From positions 186,001 through 250,000 of the forward strand of contig NZ_BMXP01000005.1 of assembly GCF_014651815.1 (NCBI RefSeq): a stretch of 64,000 nt of DNA, read 5' to 3'. The position numbers and the translations under genes were made by a program. Of this stretch, positions 27,097 to 35,218 are shown piece by piece. Numbering within the stretch: the stretch's first letter is position 1; each line of letters starts with the position of its first letter. This stretch comes from Alteromonas halophila (GTDB lineage Bacteria > Pseudomonadota > Gammaproteobacteria > Enterobacterales > Alteromonadaceae). The notes under the pieces were generated by a model, which was not told where the DNA came from, searched no databases, and saw only the letters and a program-made list of their open reading frames with translations.

Positions 27097-28017
27097 ATGT
27101 TGTCTCGTGTAGCACACCATATATATTGGATGGCCCGGTACTTAGAACGGGCAGAAAATACTGCCAGACTGATACAGGTAAATACACACCTGCTGCTAGA
27201 CCTGCCAAAGAGTGTAACACTGGGCTGGGAGCCTATTGTCGATATGCTCTCATTCAGGGATACCTTTTATGAGAAATATGACACCGCCGATGAAAAAAGT
27301 GTCATACGATTCATGGTCACAGATACAAGAAATCCCGGCGCTATAATTAACTCACTGGCGGAAGCGCGTGAGAATGCCCGCATCATACGTGAAATCATCC
27401 CGTCAGAAGCCTGGGAGCATATTAATAACCTGCATATGACGGCGAAAGAAGACGGGCAGAGTGTGCTTACCCGGCGACACCGGTATGACTGCCTGAATCG
27501 TGTAATTGTCGGGAATCAGACTATTACCGGGCTGTTAGATGGCACCATGAACCGCGATGAAGGCTATGCATTTTTGGGGCTTGGCCGTCACCTTGAGCGC
27601 GCAGATATGACGACGCGTATTATTGATGTGCGTTCTGCATCACTATTGCCAGAAGTCACTGCTGAACAGTCGGCGTTTGATAATATTCAGTGGATGAGTG
27701 TGTTGAAATCACTGACAGCGTATCAGATGTACCGTCAGGAAATGCGATTGAGAATTCAACGCGCGGATATTCTGAACTTTTTGATGAAGAAAGACACCTT
27801 CCCGCGCTCGCTAACCTACAGCCTGGCACAAATTAAACAATGCACCAGTGAATTACCGAATCCGGCACCGGTCATTGATCAGGCCAACACCATTGAAAAA
27901 GAGCTGGCCGCTTTAAAAACGGCGCAGTTAAAACAGGAAAAGCTACATGAAGTCATCGATGACTTGCAGCTTGGACTGGTAAATGTACACAACGCAATAA
28001 ACGACAATTATTTTTAG
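27097..28017 (+). CDS. Alpha-E domain protein
   Basis: 306 residues of the all-helical alpha-E family (PF04168). The start MLSRVAHHIYWMARYLERAENTAR is the family hallmark, with a second ERADMTTRIIDVR and conserved glutamates and arginines in the first and second helical blocks. Family members always accompany circularly permuted ATP-grasp proteins, and the two are translationally close here (3 bases between stop and start). The biochemical role is unknown; it may hold the peptide substrate made by the ATP-grasp enzyme. Confidence 0.93.
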   Translation: MLSRVAHHIYWMARYLERAENTARLIQVNTHLLLDLPKSVTLGWEPIVDMLSFRDTFYEKYDTADEKSVIRFMVTDTRNPGAIINSLAEARENARIIREIIPSEAWEHINNLHMTAKEDGQSVLTRRHRYDCLNRVIVGNQTITGLLDGTMNRDEGYAFLGLGRHLERADMTTRIIDVRSASLLPEVTAEQSAFDNIQWMSVLKSLTAYQMYRQEMRLRIQRADILNFLMKKDTFPRSLTYSLAQIKQCTSELPNPAPVIDQANTIEKELAALKTAQLKQEKLHEVIDDLQLGLVNVHNAINDNYF

Positions 28018-28180
28018 AAACGGATGTTACCAAGGCTAAGGCCATTGCTCGCGGATCCTGATTTGCGACGACGCACTTCAGGACTCGCTACGTGATACAG
28101 ACGTGTACATATTTCCCTCCGAAGATTCGCTGTGTAACGGTGTCAGCGTGTGAAGATAAAGCAGCCTATCCAATAGAATA

Positions 28181-28681
28181 TTACTGATAGTCGATCCGCT
28201 GCTCGTGCTGCTCGCCATCCTGTAATTTGTCATCTCTTTCTTTCATGAGTTTGTATCTCGCATCCATCTGGTTTTCTAAAAACTGAATATGACTGCGAAG
28301 CGTTTCGACATACCCCGCTAATTCCGCCATTTTAGATTCGAAATTTAGCCAGCCCTGCAGCGTCCAGCCATAGATATTAAAGTTACAGGCATCATCCTGG
28401 CTCAGGCCCGGATAATTTTGTCTGACTTCTTCAAGCGTGCTATGGCCTTCTTCGCCGGCAAACCGGAATGCCTCACAGGCATCAAGAAAATAACTGGCTT
28501 CATTGCTATTAATCACAATAACCGGGTCGGGCAGCGACATATCCGGTGCTTCAGGGACCTCAATTTTCACCGGCTCTGGTAATACGGGAATAGTTTTTAC
28601 TGTAACGGTCGTTATCTGTCGCTCCGGTAATACGCTGCATGCTGTAGTCGAGACGGCTAGCAGCACGCCCACCACTGCCAT
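28181..28681 (-). CDS. Rz1-like outer-membrane spanin lipoprotein
   Basis: 166 residues from the ATG at 28681, which lies inside the i-spanin-like gene in another frame (122-base overlap). The N-terminus MAVVGVLLAVSTTACSVLPE is a lipoprotein signal with a slightly atypical lipobox (TTAC). After the cysteine comes a proline-rich stretch (PVLPEPVKIEVPEAPD), the Rz1 hallmark, then a domain with two cysteines and a C-terminal coiled coil. The architecture equals the overlapped Rz/Rz1 spanin pairs of tailed phages, where the pair fuses inner and outer membranes at lysis. It is longer than lambda Rz1 (60 residues). No other phage gene is visible nearby. Confidence 0.6.
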   Translation of the reverse strand: MAVVGVLLAVSTTACSVLPERQITTVTVKTIPVLPEPVKIEVPEAPDMSLPDPVIVINSNEASYFLDACEAFRFAGEEGHSTLEEVRQNYPGLSQDDACNFNIYGWTLQGWLNFESKMAELAGYVETLRSHIQFLENQMDARYKLMKERDDKLQDGEQHEQRIDYQ

Positions 28682-29015
28682 AAGGATCCTGCAATGCCCA
28701 CTGCTTTTCTTTGCTGCGTAAGGTAAGTATTTCCTGCTGAGCAAGCCTGGTGCGCTCATCCGCCTGATCCTTCTGTTGTGTTAATTGTGTTAACTGTTGC
28801 TGCGTTGCCGCCTGATTTGCTTCAAACGTACTGATTACGCGCTTTTGCTCGTTTACCTGATCTTTATACGTTTGTGCTAATTGCGCTTCATACTGCAGTG
28901 CTTTTTCATGCTCTGAAATCTGACTTTCAAGCTTTAGCGTCTGTACATAAAAATACCCTGTTGCCAACGCGCCTACCGCAATTGACACCAGCGTAGCCTG
29001 TAAACCAATCATCAC
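28560..29015 (-). CDS. Rz-like inner-membrane spanin
   Basis: 151 residues with one N-terminal membrane helix (about 3-24, GLQATLVSIAVGALATGYFY) followed by a long predicted coiled coil rich in Q, E and K (about 28-105, for example QQQLTQLTQQKDQADERTR) and a polar C-terminus. This is the i-spanin layout: a type II membrane protein spanning the periplasm. The lipoprotein gene starts inside its 3' third in another frame. Alternatives are a general coiled-coil membrane protein; the overlapping lipoprotein with a proline-rich stretch is the main reason for the spanin call. Confidence 0.6.
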   Translation of the reverse strand: MMIGLQATLVSIAVGALATGYFYVQTLKLESQISEHEKALQYEAQLAQTYKDQVNEQKRVISTFEANQAATQQQLTQLTQQKDQADERTRLAQQEILTLRSKEKQWALQDPYGSGGRAASRLDYSMQRITGATDNDRYSKNYSRITRAGEN

Positions 29016-29282
29016 CCCTCCTTATCGTTTGCAACCACCATTGTGCGTTATATTAAAAATAGCAGCAGTTCCGGCACTCACAGAAAAAAATCAGCAACCG
29101 TATTCAGGCATTGTCATTAAACTGTTCAGAGTCCCCACAAAAAAGGCAGCTTTTTACGTTTAATCAGCAAATGGCGCCATACCTTGAAAATCTAGTGAAA
29201 TCATGGTTTAACAGTCTGTAGTAACAATTTGTTTATAAAAACAGGTAAGTTGCTGTTAACGGCAGGGAAGGGGATAGTAAAA

Positions 29283-29996
29283 ATGATAAGAAAAAAACAT
29301 ATTGTTACTGCACTGGCACTGGTTGCTTGTATTGGCTGTGAACAGGCAAGCCAGAAAACCGACTCTATGGTACGTCGCGATGCCGCAGATACAGAATATC
29401 AGGCGCTGATCGATAAAGCGCAGGCACTGACCAGTCCTACAACCTTTAGTGAACCCGTCAGGCATCTAAGCGAATTAATCATTATTCAAAACCTCGTTGC
29501 CGAATCAAAAGCCGTATACAAGGACGCCAGAATTCTGCACTGGGACGACTCGGATGTGGAAGCGCTGGAGTCGCGCCTGCAGTCGATCAACCAACCTCTG
29601 GCCCTGGCCAGCCTTGATGCTTTTTCCACAGCCTTAGATATGTCACTGACTTTTAAAAAGAAAAAGACCGATGTGGAATCGTTGCCGGTGTCTGACAATA
29701 CGCTTGCAAAACAGGCACTGCTGACTCATTTAAAAACCTTTAACGCAGAACTGGACGCTTGTTGTGTGGAGAAGATCACCCTGATAAACCGGTTTTTGAG
29801 TTCTGAAAAGGAAAAGTATTTCGACGTCATTAAGCTCGGTCACAATACGTTGCATTACATGGGCATGCTTATTCGCGGTGAAATTACAGAGCAAGCATTA
29901 CGAAATAAAATAGCCTCACAGCGACATACCATTACTGAATTAGCTTCTTTATCTGCAGACAACCAAAGCGATGCAAAAGAACATGTGCCGGACTAA
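29283..29996 (+). CDS. Hypothetical lipoprotein
   Basis: 237 residues from the ATG at 29283, which follows an AAGGGGAT ribosome site; an upstream in-frame TTG at 29229 is unlikely. The N-terminus MIRKKHIVTALALVACIGCE ends in a canonical lipobox (LVAC). The mature part looks entirely helical, with a charged region around KKKKTDVE and a conserved-looking CCVEKITLINRF segment. I do not recognise the family. It stands alone, followed by about 1 kb without genes. Confidence 0.65.
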   Translation: MIRKKHIVTALALVACIGCEQASQKTDSMVRRDAADTEYQALIDKAQALTSPTTFSEPVRHLSELIIIQNLVAESKAVYKDARILHWDDSDVEALESRLQSINQPLALASLDAFSTALDMSLTFKKKKTDVESLPVSDNTLAKQALLTHLKTFNAELDACCVEKITLINRFLSSEKEKYFDVIKLGHNTLHYMGMLIRGEITEQALRNKIASQRHTITELASLSADNQSDAKEHVPD

Positions 29997-31014
29997 TTCT
30001 GAATATTAAATATCTCGATTCGGTTTAGTTTGTCATATCTTTTCTAATTTTCTGTGGCCAGAGGTGAATCGAGATTTTAAAAAGTAAAAAGTGAAAAGTG
30101 AAAAGTGAAAAGTAGATATCATAGAAATAAAGATGTCTGAACGCTCTCAACGTAATCATCATTCACAAAACACGGTAAATTTTTCAGATGGCAATTGTCA
30201 CTTGTCACTAATTTATAAGAGCGACGCTCTGTGAATTCTGCAGGGCAATACCGCTGAAAACCTCTCAGATTTTACGTAGCGCACACATAACCATACCGGG
30301 TAACGACGAAGACGCTGCAATCCCGCGAATACCAATGCTTTTATAATTTCACCTTTGCAATGCGTAGCCTTAAGGGCCGAAGGCCTTAGTTAACAGGCTA
30401 TACAGCGCCCTCATCCGCCTAATACCTAATTGCGCATAATGTATATTATGTTAAATAGAGTATTCTGTTAATCAGGAATATGCTGCCTTCTTATGCTCTC
30501 TCCCCTCGTGAACCACAAGGAGTCTGGCTGTTCGTTAAGACAGTAGAAAAATCGTCACTAAATTATTTTCGAGTGACGACAAGTTATATTTTTATTCGTA
30601 TATCGTTCAGTGTCATTTATATTTTCAGAAATTAACTTCAGCAGCTTTATCGATTTTGTCGACATTGTCAAAAATCAGAAAAGCACCTATAAAAAAAGAT
30701 AACCGCAATCCATTTTTAATTTTTCTCAGGCTTATAGTTTTTAATTTATGAACCAGTGAAATGGCCTGCCTAATTACCAGGGCACACAGATAAGTGTGTC
30801 TCTAATTTGATTTAGCCTGCTATTAATCCGACTTTTCCTTTAAATGCGAATTTATGTCTATGTGTATGATTTTACTTGTTTAACCAGGTTACGCGTAACG
30901 GCTTTATACTGCTATCAGATAGACAAAGCCTGTTTATAATAAGTCACTTCGGAAATCCGATTGTTTACTCAATACGTAACACTCAACACATCAAAGCAAA
31001 CCGTGGAGTACATA
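29997..31014. other. AT-rich gene-free region
   Basis: About 1.0 kb without a supported coding region on either strand, more AT-rich than its surroundings, with stops frequent in all frames. It contains the heptamer repeat at 30080-30114 and short interrupted palindromes (for example near 30370, AAGGGCC-GAA-GGCCTT). It may hold the promoter and leader of the 118-residue gene at 31015, a small RNA, or the decayed remnant of a mobile element. I cannot tell which from sequence alone. Confidence 0.5.
30080..30114. repeat. Heptanucleotide tandem repeat (AAAAGTG)
   Basis: Three perfect AAAAGTG units (30087-30107) followed by AAAAGTA and preceded by a degenerate AAAAGTAA unit. It is outside any gene, 84 bases after the lipoprotein stop, and its repeat number could vary by slippage. 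Confidence 0.85.
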
Positions 31015-31371
31015 ATGAGTACAGAAATAAAGCCACAACACGCCAAGCTTCTTGCAGAAATCATTGAGCAGTCGTCGCACTGGAAATTAAAACCTGAAAA
31101 GAAGCGCCCTTTTCATTCAGCATCTGACGCTTTTTCGTATGTTGAAGATCACAATGAACCGCTTTATTTGCAGGTACCGGTAGCGGGTGAAGATGGCCAT
31201 TTGCTGGTAAAAGTCACCTCAAAGCAAGATGACATGGTCTTTGCCACTGTGAGTTTTGACACACCCGCACAGACGACAGTGCACCATTCGCACCTTAAGC
31301 TTATTGAAAGCTCTGTTACTGATATGCTCAATAACTGCCTTGGTGAAGGCAGAAAAGTGGCGTCGTTTTAG
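31015..31371 (+). CDS. Hypothetical protein, 118 residues
   Basis: 118 residues starting MSTEIKPQHAKLLAEIIEQS at an ATG 6 bases after a GGAG ribosome site. It has mixed alpha/beta character, no membrane segment and no cysteine-based motif except one near the end (NNCLGEG). Charge and codon use look like a normal cytoplasmic gene. Its TAG overlaps the dgkA stop codon on the opposite strand by two bases, so the genes converge with no terminator between. I do not recognise the family. Confidence 0.65.
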   Translation: MSTEIKPQHAKLLAEIIEQSSHWKLKPEKKRPFHSASDAFSYVEDHNEPLYLQVPVAGEDGHLLVKVTSKQDDMVFATVSFDTPAQTTVHHSHLKLIESSVTDMLNNCLGEGRKVASF

Positions 31372-31736
31372 TTTAACGCACCAAACAACACAGTAATCCA
31401 GGTAAAAACGGCCAGAAGGATACTGACAAATACAGCGGCAGAAGCTATGTCTTTGCACTTGCCTGTCAAAGCATGGGTTTCTGTCGACACTCTGTCGGCC
31501 AGCACTTCAACTGCTGTATTCATCAGTTCTGTGATAAACACCAATACCAGGCTAAACACCAGAAAGAGAAGTTCAGTCCGGCTTATATCGATGACTAAAA
31601 GCAAAGACATCAGTCCCACAAAGACAACGGCTTCCTGACGCAGTGCGGCTTCACTCTTAAACGCCGCGAACAGCCCGTTTATTGAATTTACCGTTGCATT
31701 CCCTACCCGTTTGAGTCCTGTCCGCTTCTGCCGCAT
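31368..31736 (-). CDS. dgkA: Diacylglycerol kinase
   Basis: A small trimeric inner-membrane enzyme that phosphorylates diacylglycerol produced by osmoregulated glucan and LPS modification, returning it as phosphatidate. The 122-residue product from the ATG at 31736 (ribosome site GGAG) equals E. coli DgkA in length; an ATG four codons upstream lacks a ribosome site. Family residues are EAALRQE in the first amphipathic region and ELMNTAVEVLADRVS with the catalytic glutamate and asparagine. Three hydrophobic helices are visible (about 38-55, 60-80 and 100-120). Confidence 0.95.
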   Translation of the reverse strand: MRQKRTGLKRVGNATVNSINGLFAAFKSEAALRQEAVVFVGLMSLLLVIDISRTELLFLVFSLVLVFITELMNTAVEVLADRVSTETHALTGKCKDIASAAVFVSILLAVFTWITVLFGALN

Positions 31737-32009
31737 GGTGTGCTCCATATGTCATACTTGCTGCCACACGTTAAGTGTAGAAAAGCTCTGTAACAGTTGC
31801 ATGACGGTATTGGAGTTACTTAAATGGTCTGTCTTTATTATTTACGTAAAACGCGTGCACAATAAATAGTTGGCAGGTTGTTGGTACCAGCGGAGAAAGG
31901 GGCTGTCATCCCCTTCCCCCTTTACTGATGGCTATTAAAGAAAAGAGGGCCGCAGAACAGGTCCTGAAGGCCATTATTGCTTTAGTAATCAGGGCGATGT
32001 CCCGTGCAG

Positions 32010-34019
32010 CTAGACCACCCAGTTAAGTTTTTGTGCCTGCTCATAGGCATAAGCCGGTATGTTTTGCTCTACAAAGTGATGATGCAGAATCATCACGCCA
32101 AGTGCGTGATTTAAAATCGCATCAATCTGCACTTTATCACTGGTATCCGTCTCTGCAGATTCCTGCTTTGCGACCAGTGTTTCCAGGTAATCTGCATCCA
32201 AAAGCCCTGCTTTTTCCACTTTTTCTCTGCTGGCATACTGATCCAGCAGACCACGCAGTTTTTTCCATTTTTTATCATCGGTGTGGGCAGGAGGGGCCAT
32301 AAAGGCAAACTTCTCACGTTCATAAAGCGTTTCAGGAAGTACGCCTTTCATCGCTTCCCGTAAAACGTACTTCTCCTTACTGCCTTTTATCCGCATTTCA
32401 GGTGGAATTTGCGCGGCAAACTCAGCAAGCTTGTGGTCTAAAAATGGCGGGCGGGCTTCCATAGAGTTTGCCATATCCACCCGGTCCCCCCCCCAGGTCA
32501 GGATCTGCCCTTCAAGCATGGTTTTTATCCATACGTACTGCGCCTTATCTAAAGGGTGACGTTCACTTAAATACTCTGAATCAAGTTTTTCAGCAATCGC
32601 GGTGCCGGGCTCATAACCTTCCACTGCCGCGCGATGTGAAGGATGGATCAGCTGGCGGGCGTGGTCTGTGCAGCCCAGCCAGGGTTGCAGGCAGCTTGGG
32701 GTAAAACCGACTTTGTTGTTCATTTCATCCGAGACGTATTCGTCCTTGGCCAGCATTGCTCCTTTAAACAGTTCATTTGAGGTTTCCAGTGACTGACGCC
32801 ATTCACTGGCCTGATTTTCGTCCAGTCCTTCCATTCCATGCAGATACATATCCTGACGAAATGCCGGGTAGCCCGCGAACAGTTCGTCAGACCCCTCGCC
32901 GGTCAGTACCACCTTGTAATTCACATGACGTACCTGCTGACTCATCATTAACTTGGCGACTGCCAGCGTGTTGTAAATAGTGCGTTCGGTATGCCAGATG
33001 GTTCTGGCAAAGTTATTGTAAAGCAGGTCCGCATTCAGCTTCAGGATTTCCTGGTCTGCTTCTACCGAGCGTGCCATTTCAGTAGCGATATCAGATTCGT
33101 CGTAGTCGGCACTGTCAAAGCTAATGGTAAAGGCTTTCAAAGGCTCCTGAGCGTACCCGGAGGCCAGGCCAAGTATAGAACAGGAGTCAATGCCGCCAGA
33201 CAAGTAACACCCTACCGGCACGTCAGCATTGAGTCTAAGCTGCACAGCGTCCAGTAAGTGTTCCCGTACGCCATCTATGTAATAGTCGTCACTCTGCTTT
33301 TCCCGGCTGCCGACAACCGGAAAGTCCATATCCCAGTATTTCTGGTTTTCGATTGTAAGCCCATCATCGCCACGGGAAATTTTAAGCATATGCCCTGGCT
33401 CTACCTGCTGAATGCCTTTAAACGCGGTACTGCCTGGCACCATGACCTGAATCAGCTGATGAAACAGTCCTTTTGAGTCAAGCTCTGGCTTCACATCGGG
33501 ATGCGCCAGTATTACTTTTACTTCAGAGCCAAATACCACGCCGTCTTCTGTTTGTGTCCAGTAAAGTGGTTTAATCCCAAAGCGGTCGCGCGCCAGGTAA
33601 AGGGTGTCTTCCTGCTCATCATACAGTGCAAACGCAAACTCACCGCGCAGTTGTTTGAGTGTTTCCTCCATTCCCAGATGCCGGAACAGGGTCGGCAGAA
33701 TTTCTGAGTCACTTTTGCTCGTAAAGTCGATGCCTCTGGCGATAAGATCGGTACGTATGCGCTGGTAGTCATAAAATTCGCCATTGTGCACACACATAGT
33801 CTGCCCGCCATCCAGCCAGAACGGCTGGCGCCCGCGATTTTCATTCAAATCAATAATAGACAACCGGGCGTGACTCATGCCTACCCCCATATCAGCGGGG
33901 TTACAATAGCCGTAGCTGTCAGGGCCACGGTGATGCATCATAGCCGCCATATTTACCAGCGTTTGCGAATCGATAGCCATCGAAGTGTTATTTGTAAATA
34001 CGCCTGCAATGCCACACAT
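32010..34019 (-). CDS. AsnB-type glutamine-dependent amidotransferase
   Basis: 669 residues of the asparagine synthase B superfamily. The nucleophilic Cys2 (MCGIAGVF) starts the Ntn glutaminase domain (about 1-210, with RGPDSYGY, SHARLSIIDL, HNGEFYDY and KSDSEIL). The synthetase domain has the pyrophosphate loop LSGGIDSCS, LTGEGSDELFAGYP and ARPPFLD. It is about 115 residues longer than E. coli AsnB. It is the last gene of a coupled operon, 18 bases after the transcarbamylase, which is not the context of a housekeeping asparagine synthetase. AsnB relatives also amidate other carboxylates, for example in N-acetylglutaminylglutamine amide synthesis; I infer a special substrate here. Confidence 0.88.
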   Translation of the reverse strand: MCGIAGVFTNNTSMAIDSQTLVNMAAMMHHRGPDSYGYCNPADMGVGMSHARLSIIDLNENRGRQPFWLDGGQTMCVHNGEFYDYQRIRTDLIARGIDFTSKSDSEILPTLFRHLGMEETLKQLRGEFAFALYDEQEDTLYLARDRFGIKPLYWTQTEDGVVFGSEVKVILAHPDVKPELDSKGLFHQLIQVMVPGSTAFKGIQQVEPGHMLKISRGDDGLTIENQKYWDMDFPVVGSREKQSDDYYIDGVREHLLDAVQLRLNADVPVGCYLSGGIDSCSILGLASGYAQEPLKAFTISFDSADYDESDIATEMARSVEADQEILKLNADLLYNNFARTIWHTERTIYNTLAVAKLMMSQQVRHVNYKVVLTGEGSDELFAGYPAFRQDMYLHGMEGLDENQASEWRQSLETSNELFKGAMLAKDEYVSDEMNNKVGFTPSCLQPWLGCTDHARQLIHPSHRAAVEGYEPGTAIAEKLDSEYLSERHPLDKAQYVWIKTMLEGQILTWGGDRVDMANSMEARPPFLDHKLAEFAAQIPPEMRIKGSKEKYVLREAMKGVLPETLYEREKFAFMAPPAHTDDKKWKKLRGLLDQYASREKVEKAGLLDADYLETLVAKQESAETDTSDKVQIDAILNHALGVMILHHHFVEQNIPAYAYEQAQKLNWVV

Positions 34020-34037
34020 AAATAGCTTCTCCTGCTG

Positions 34038-35105
34038 TTACACAATATCCAAAACACGTTCAACACGACGTACCAGACAGGTCAGTAATGCCTGACGTAA
34101 AAACACTGCGCCTCTGGCCTGGGCGAAATACCAGTTGTGTGGTGTGTTATCCAGGCTGCAGCACAACTCTGCCCCACGAGCGAGAGGGTGTAAAATAATG
34201 GCGTCTTCTTTCAAGGGTGAGGTACTGTCGATATGGTACTGATTGCCATACTGGCTAAATGAATTGCCCTCCCACGCGATGGCGTTGATATAGACTACGT
34301 CTGCATCAGGCAGAACTTCATTCAGGTTTCCGCTGGTATGAATATTAACGCCCGCTTCCAGCAACTGTTCAAGCTGGCCGGGATCGAACATTTCCTCCCG
34401 TGACTTATCATTTACAATGGTGACCTGGCTGAAACACTCTGGAAACAGCGCAATTAACTTAAGCAAACTACGAACGGTGCGCATTTTTGATGGTAGACCA
34501 ATGATGCACAGATTGGCTTTTTCATCCCCCTCAATGAGTGCCGGGCGCCATTTCAGAATAGTATATAAATCAGCCAGTGCCTGCGTTGGATGCTCGTCGG
34601 TACCGTTACCGGCGTTGATAATAGGAATTCTGAGTGCATTCATCATATCCCGCACAGAACCGGCATTGGTGTCACGCAGCACAACGCAGTCGCCGTAGTT
34701 ATTAAACATTTCGCCCACATCGGCCAGACTTTCACCTTTTGCCAGCCCAGTCGTTGAGCGATCGGTAATCGACATAATGTCGCCGCCAAGACGATGCCAT
34801 GCGCTTTCAAAAGACAAGCGGGTACGGGTGCTGGGCTCATAAAAAGCTGAAATTAAGATTTGCCCCTGTAGTGATGTACTAAAGCGATCGGGGTTAGCTT
34901 CATATTTTGCAGCAAGTCGAAACAGTTGCAGCAGGCTTTCCTGATCAAACTGATCCGCTGAGTAAATATGCCGGTTCGTAATTTTTCCAAGATGGTCGCC
35001 ATCTTCCTGAATAGCACGAAGCAGGTTTTTAGGATGTGCATTTCCGTACACATCGGGGCGTTCGCGGTCAAATTGGATAACCGCTTCCAGTTCTGCTTTT
35101 ACCAT
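34038..35105 (-). CDS. ATCase-like carbamoyltransferase of altered specificity
   Basis: 355 residues related to aspartate carbamoyltransferase, with about 45 extra N-terminal residues. The carbamoyl-phosphate site is intact: STRTR at 92-96, a lysine loop (GLAKGESL, 120-127), HPTQ at 172-175 and Arg209 (MRTVRS). The 240s-loop residues that hold aspartate in E. coli PyrB (Arg229, Gln231 in TRVQKER) are replaced: the aligned stretch 273-281 reads INAIAWEGN. HPLPR has become HPLAR (306-310). It therefore should carbamoylate another amine. Its start overlaps the small membrane gene by 7 bases. No pyrI regulatory gene is adjacent. It could be mis-annotated as pyrB. Confidence 0.85.
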   Translation of the reverse strand: MVKAELEAVIQFDRERPDVYGNAHPKNLLRAIQEDGDHLGKITNRHIYSADQFDQESLLQLFRLAAKYEANPDRFSTSLQGQILISAFYEPSTRTRLSFESAWHRLGGDIMSITDRSTTGLAKGESLADVGEMFNNYGDCVVLRDTNAGSVRDMMNALRIPIINAGNGTDEHPTQALADLYTILKWRPALIEGDEKANLCIIGLPSKMRTVRSLLKLIALFPECFSQVTIVNDKSREEMFDPGQLEQLLEAGVNIHTSGNLNEVLPDADVVYINAIAWEGNSFSQYGNQYHIDSTSPLKEDAIILHPLARGAELCCSLDNTPHNWYFAQARGAVFLRQALLTCLVRRVERVLDIV

Positions 35106-35218
35106 AACTTTTTACCTTTAACGTCGCGTATCAACCAGAGAATCAGTAAAACCGGACTGATACAACTCATCAACAAGCAGGCGTAAACCAGCACAGTCAG
35201 AACGGTCTGTGAAATCAT
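35099..35218 (-). CDS. 39-residue single-helix membrane protein, symporter accessory candidate
   Basis: A tiny gene hidden between symporter and transcarbamylase. Its ATG overlaps the symporter TGA as ATGA, preceded by a strong AGAGGAGGAG ribosome site, and its last 7 bases overlap the transcarbamylase start. The peptide starts MISQTVLTVLVYACLLMSCI, has one long hydrophobic helix (about 5-30) and ends with the positive tail RDVKGKKLW, giving a cytoplasmic C-terminus. Many Na+/solute symporters have a small one- or two-helix partner encoded next to them (YjcH with ActP is a larger example). I infer the same role here. Confidence 0.7.
   Translation of the reverse strand: MISQTVLTVLVYACLLMSCISPVLLILWLIRDVKGKKLW

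Noticed and set aside
30365..30400. Integron attC or mobile-element end in the AT-rich gap
   Set aside because: The palindrome is short and imperfect, and no paired core sites, integrase or target duplication were found.
34038..35105. Calling the gene pyrB, the housekeeping aspartate carbamoyltransferase
   Set aside because: The aspartate-binding residues of the 240s loop are replaced, there is no pyrI, and the operon partners are not pyrimidine genes.
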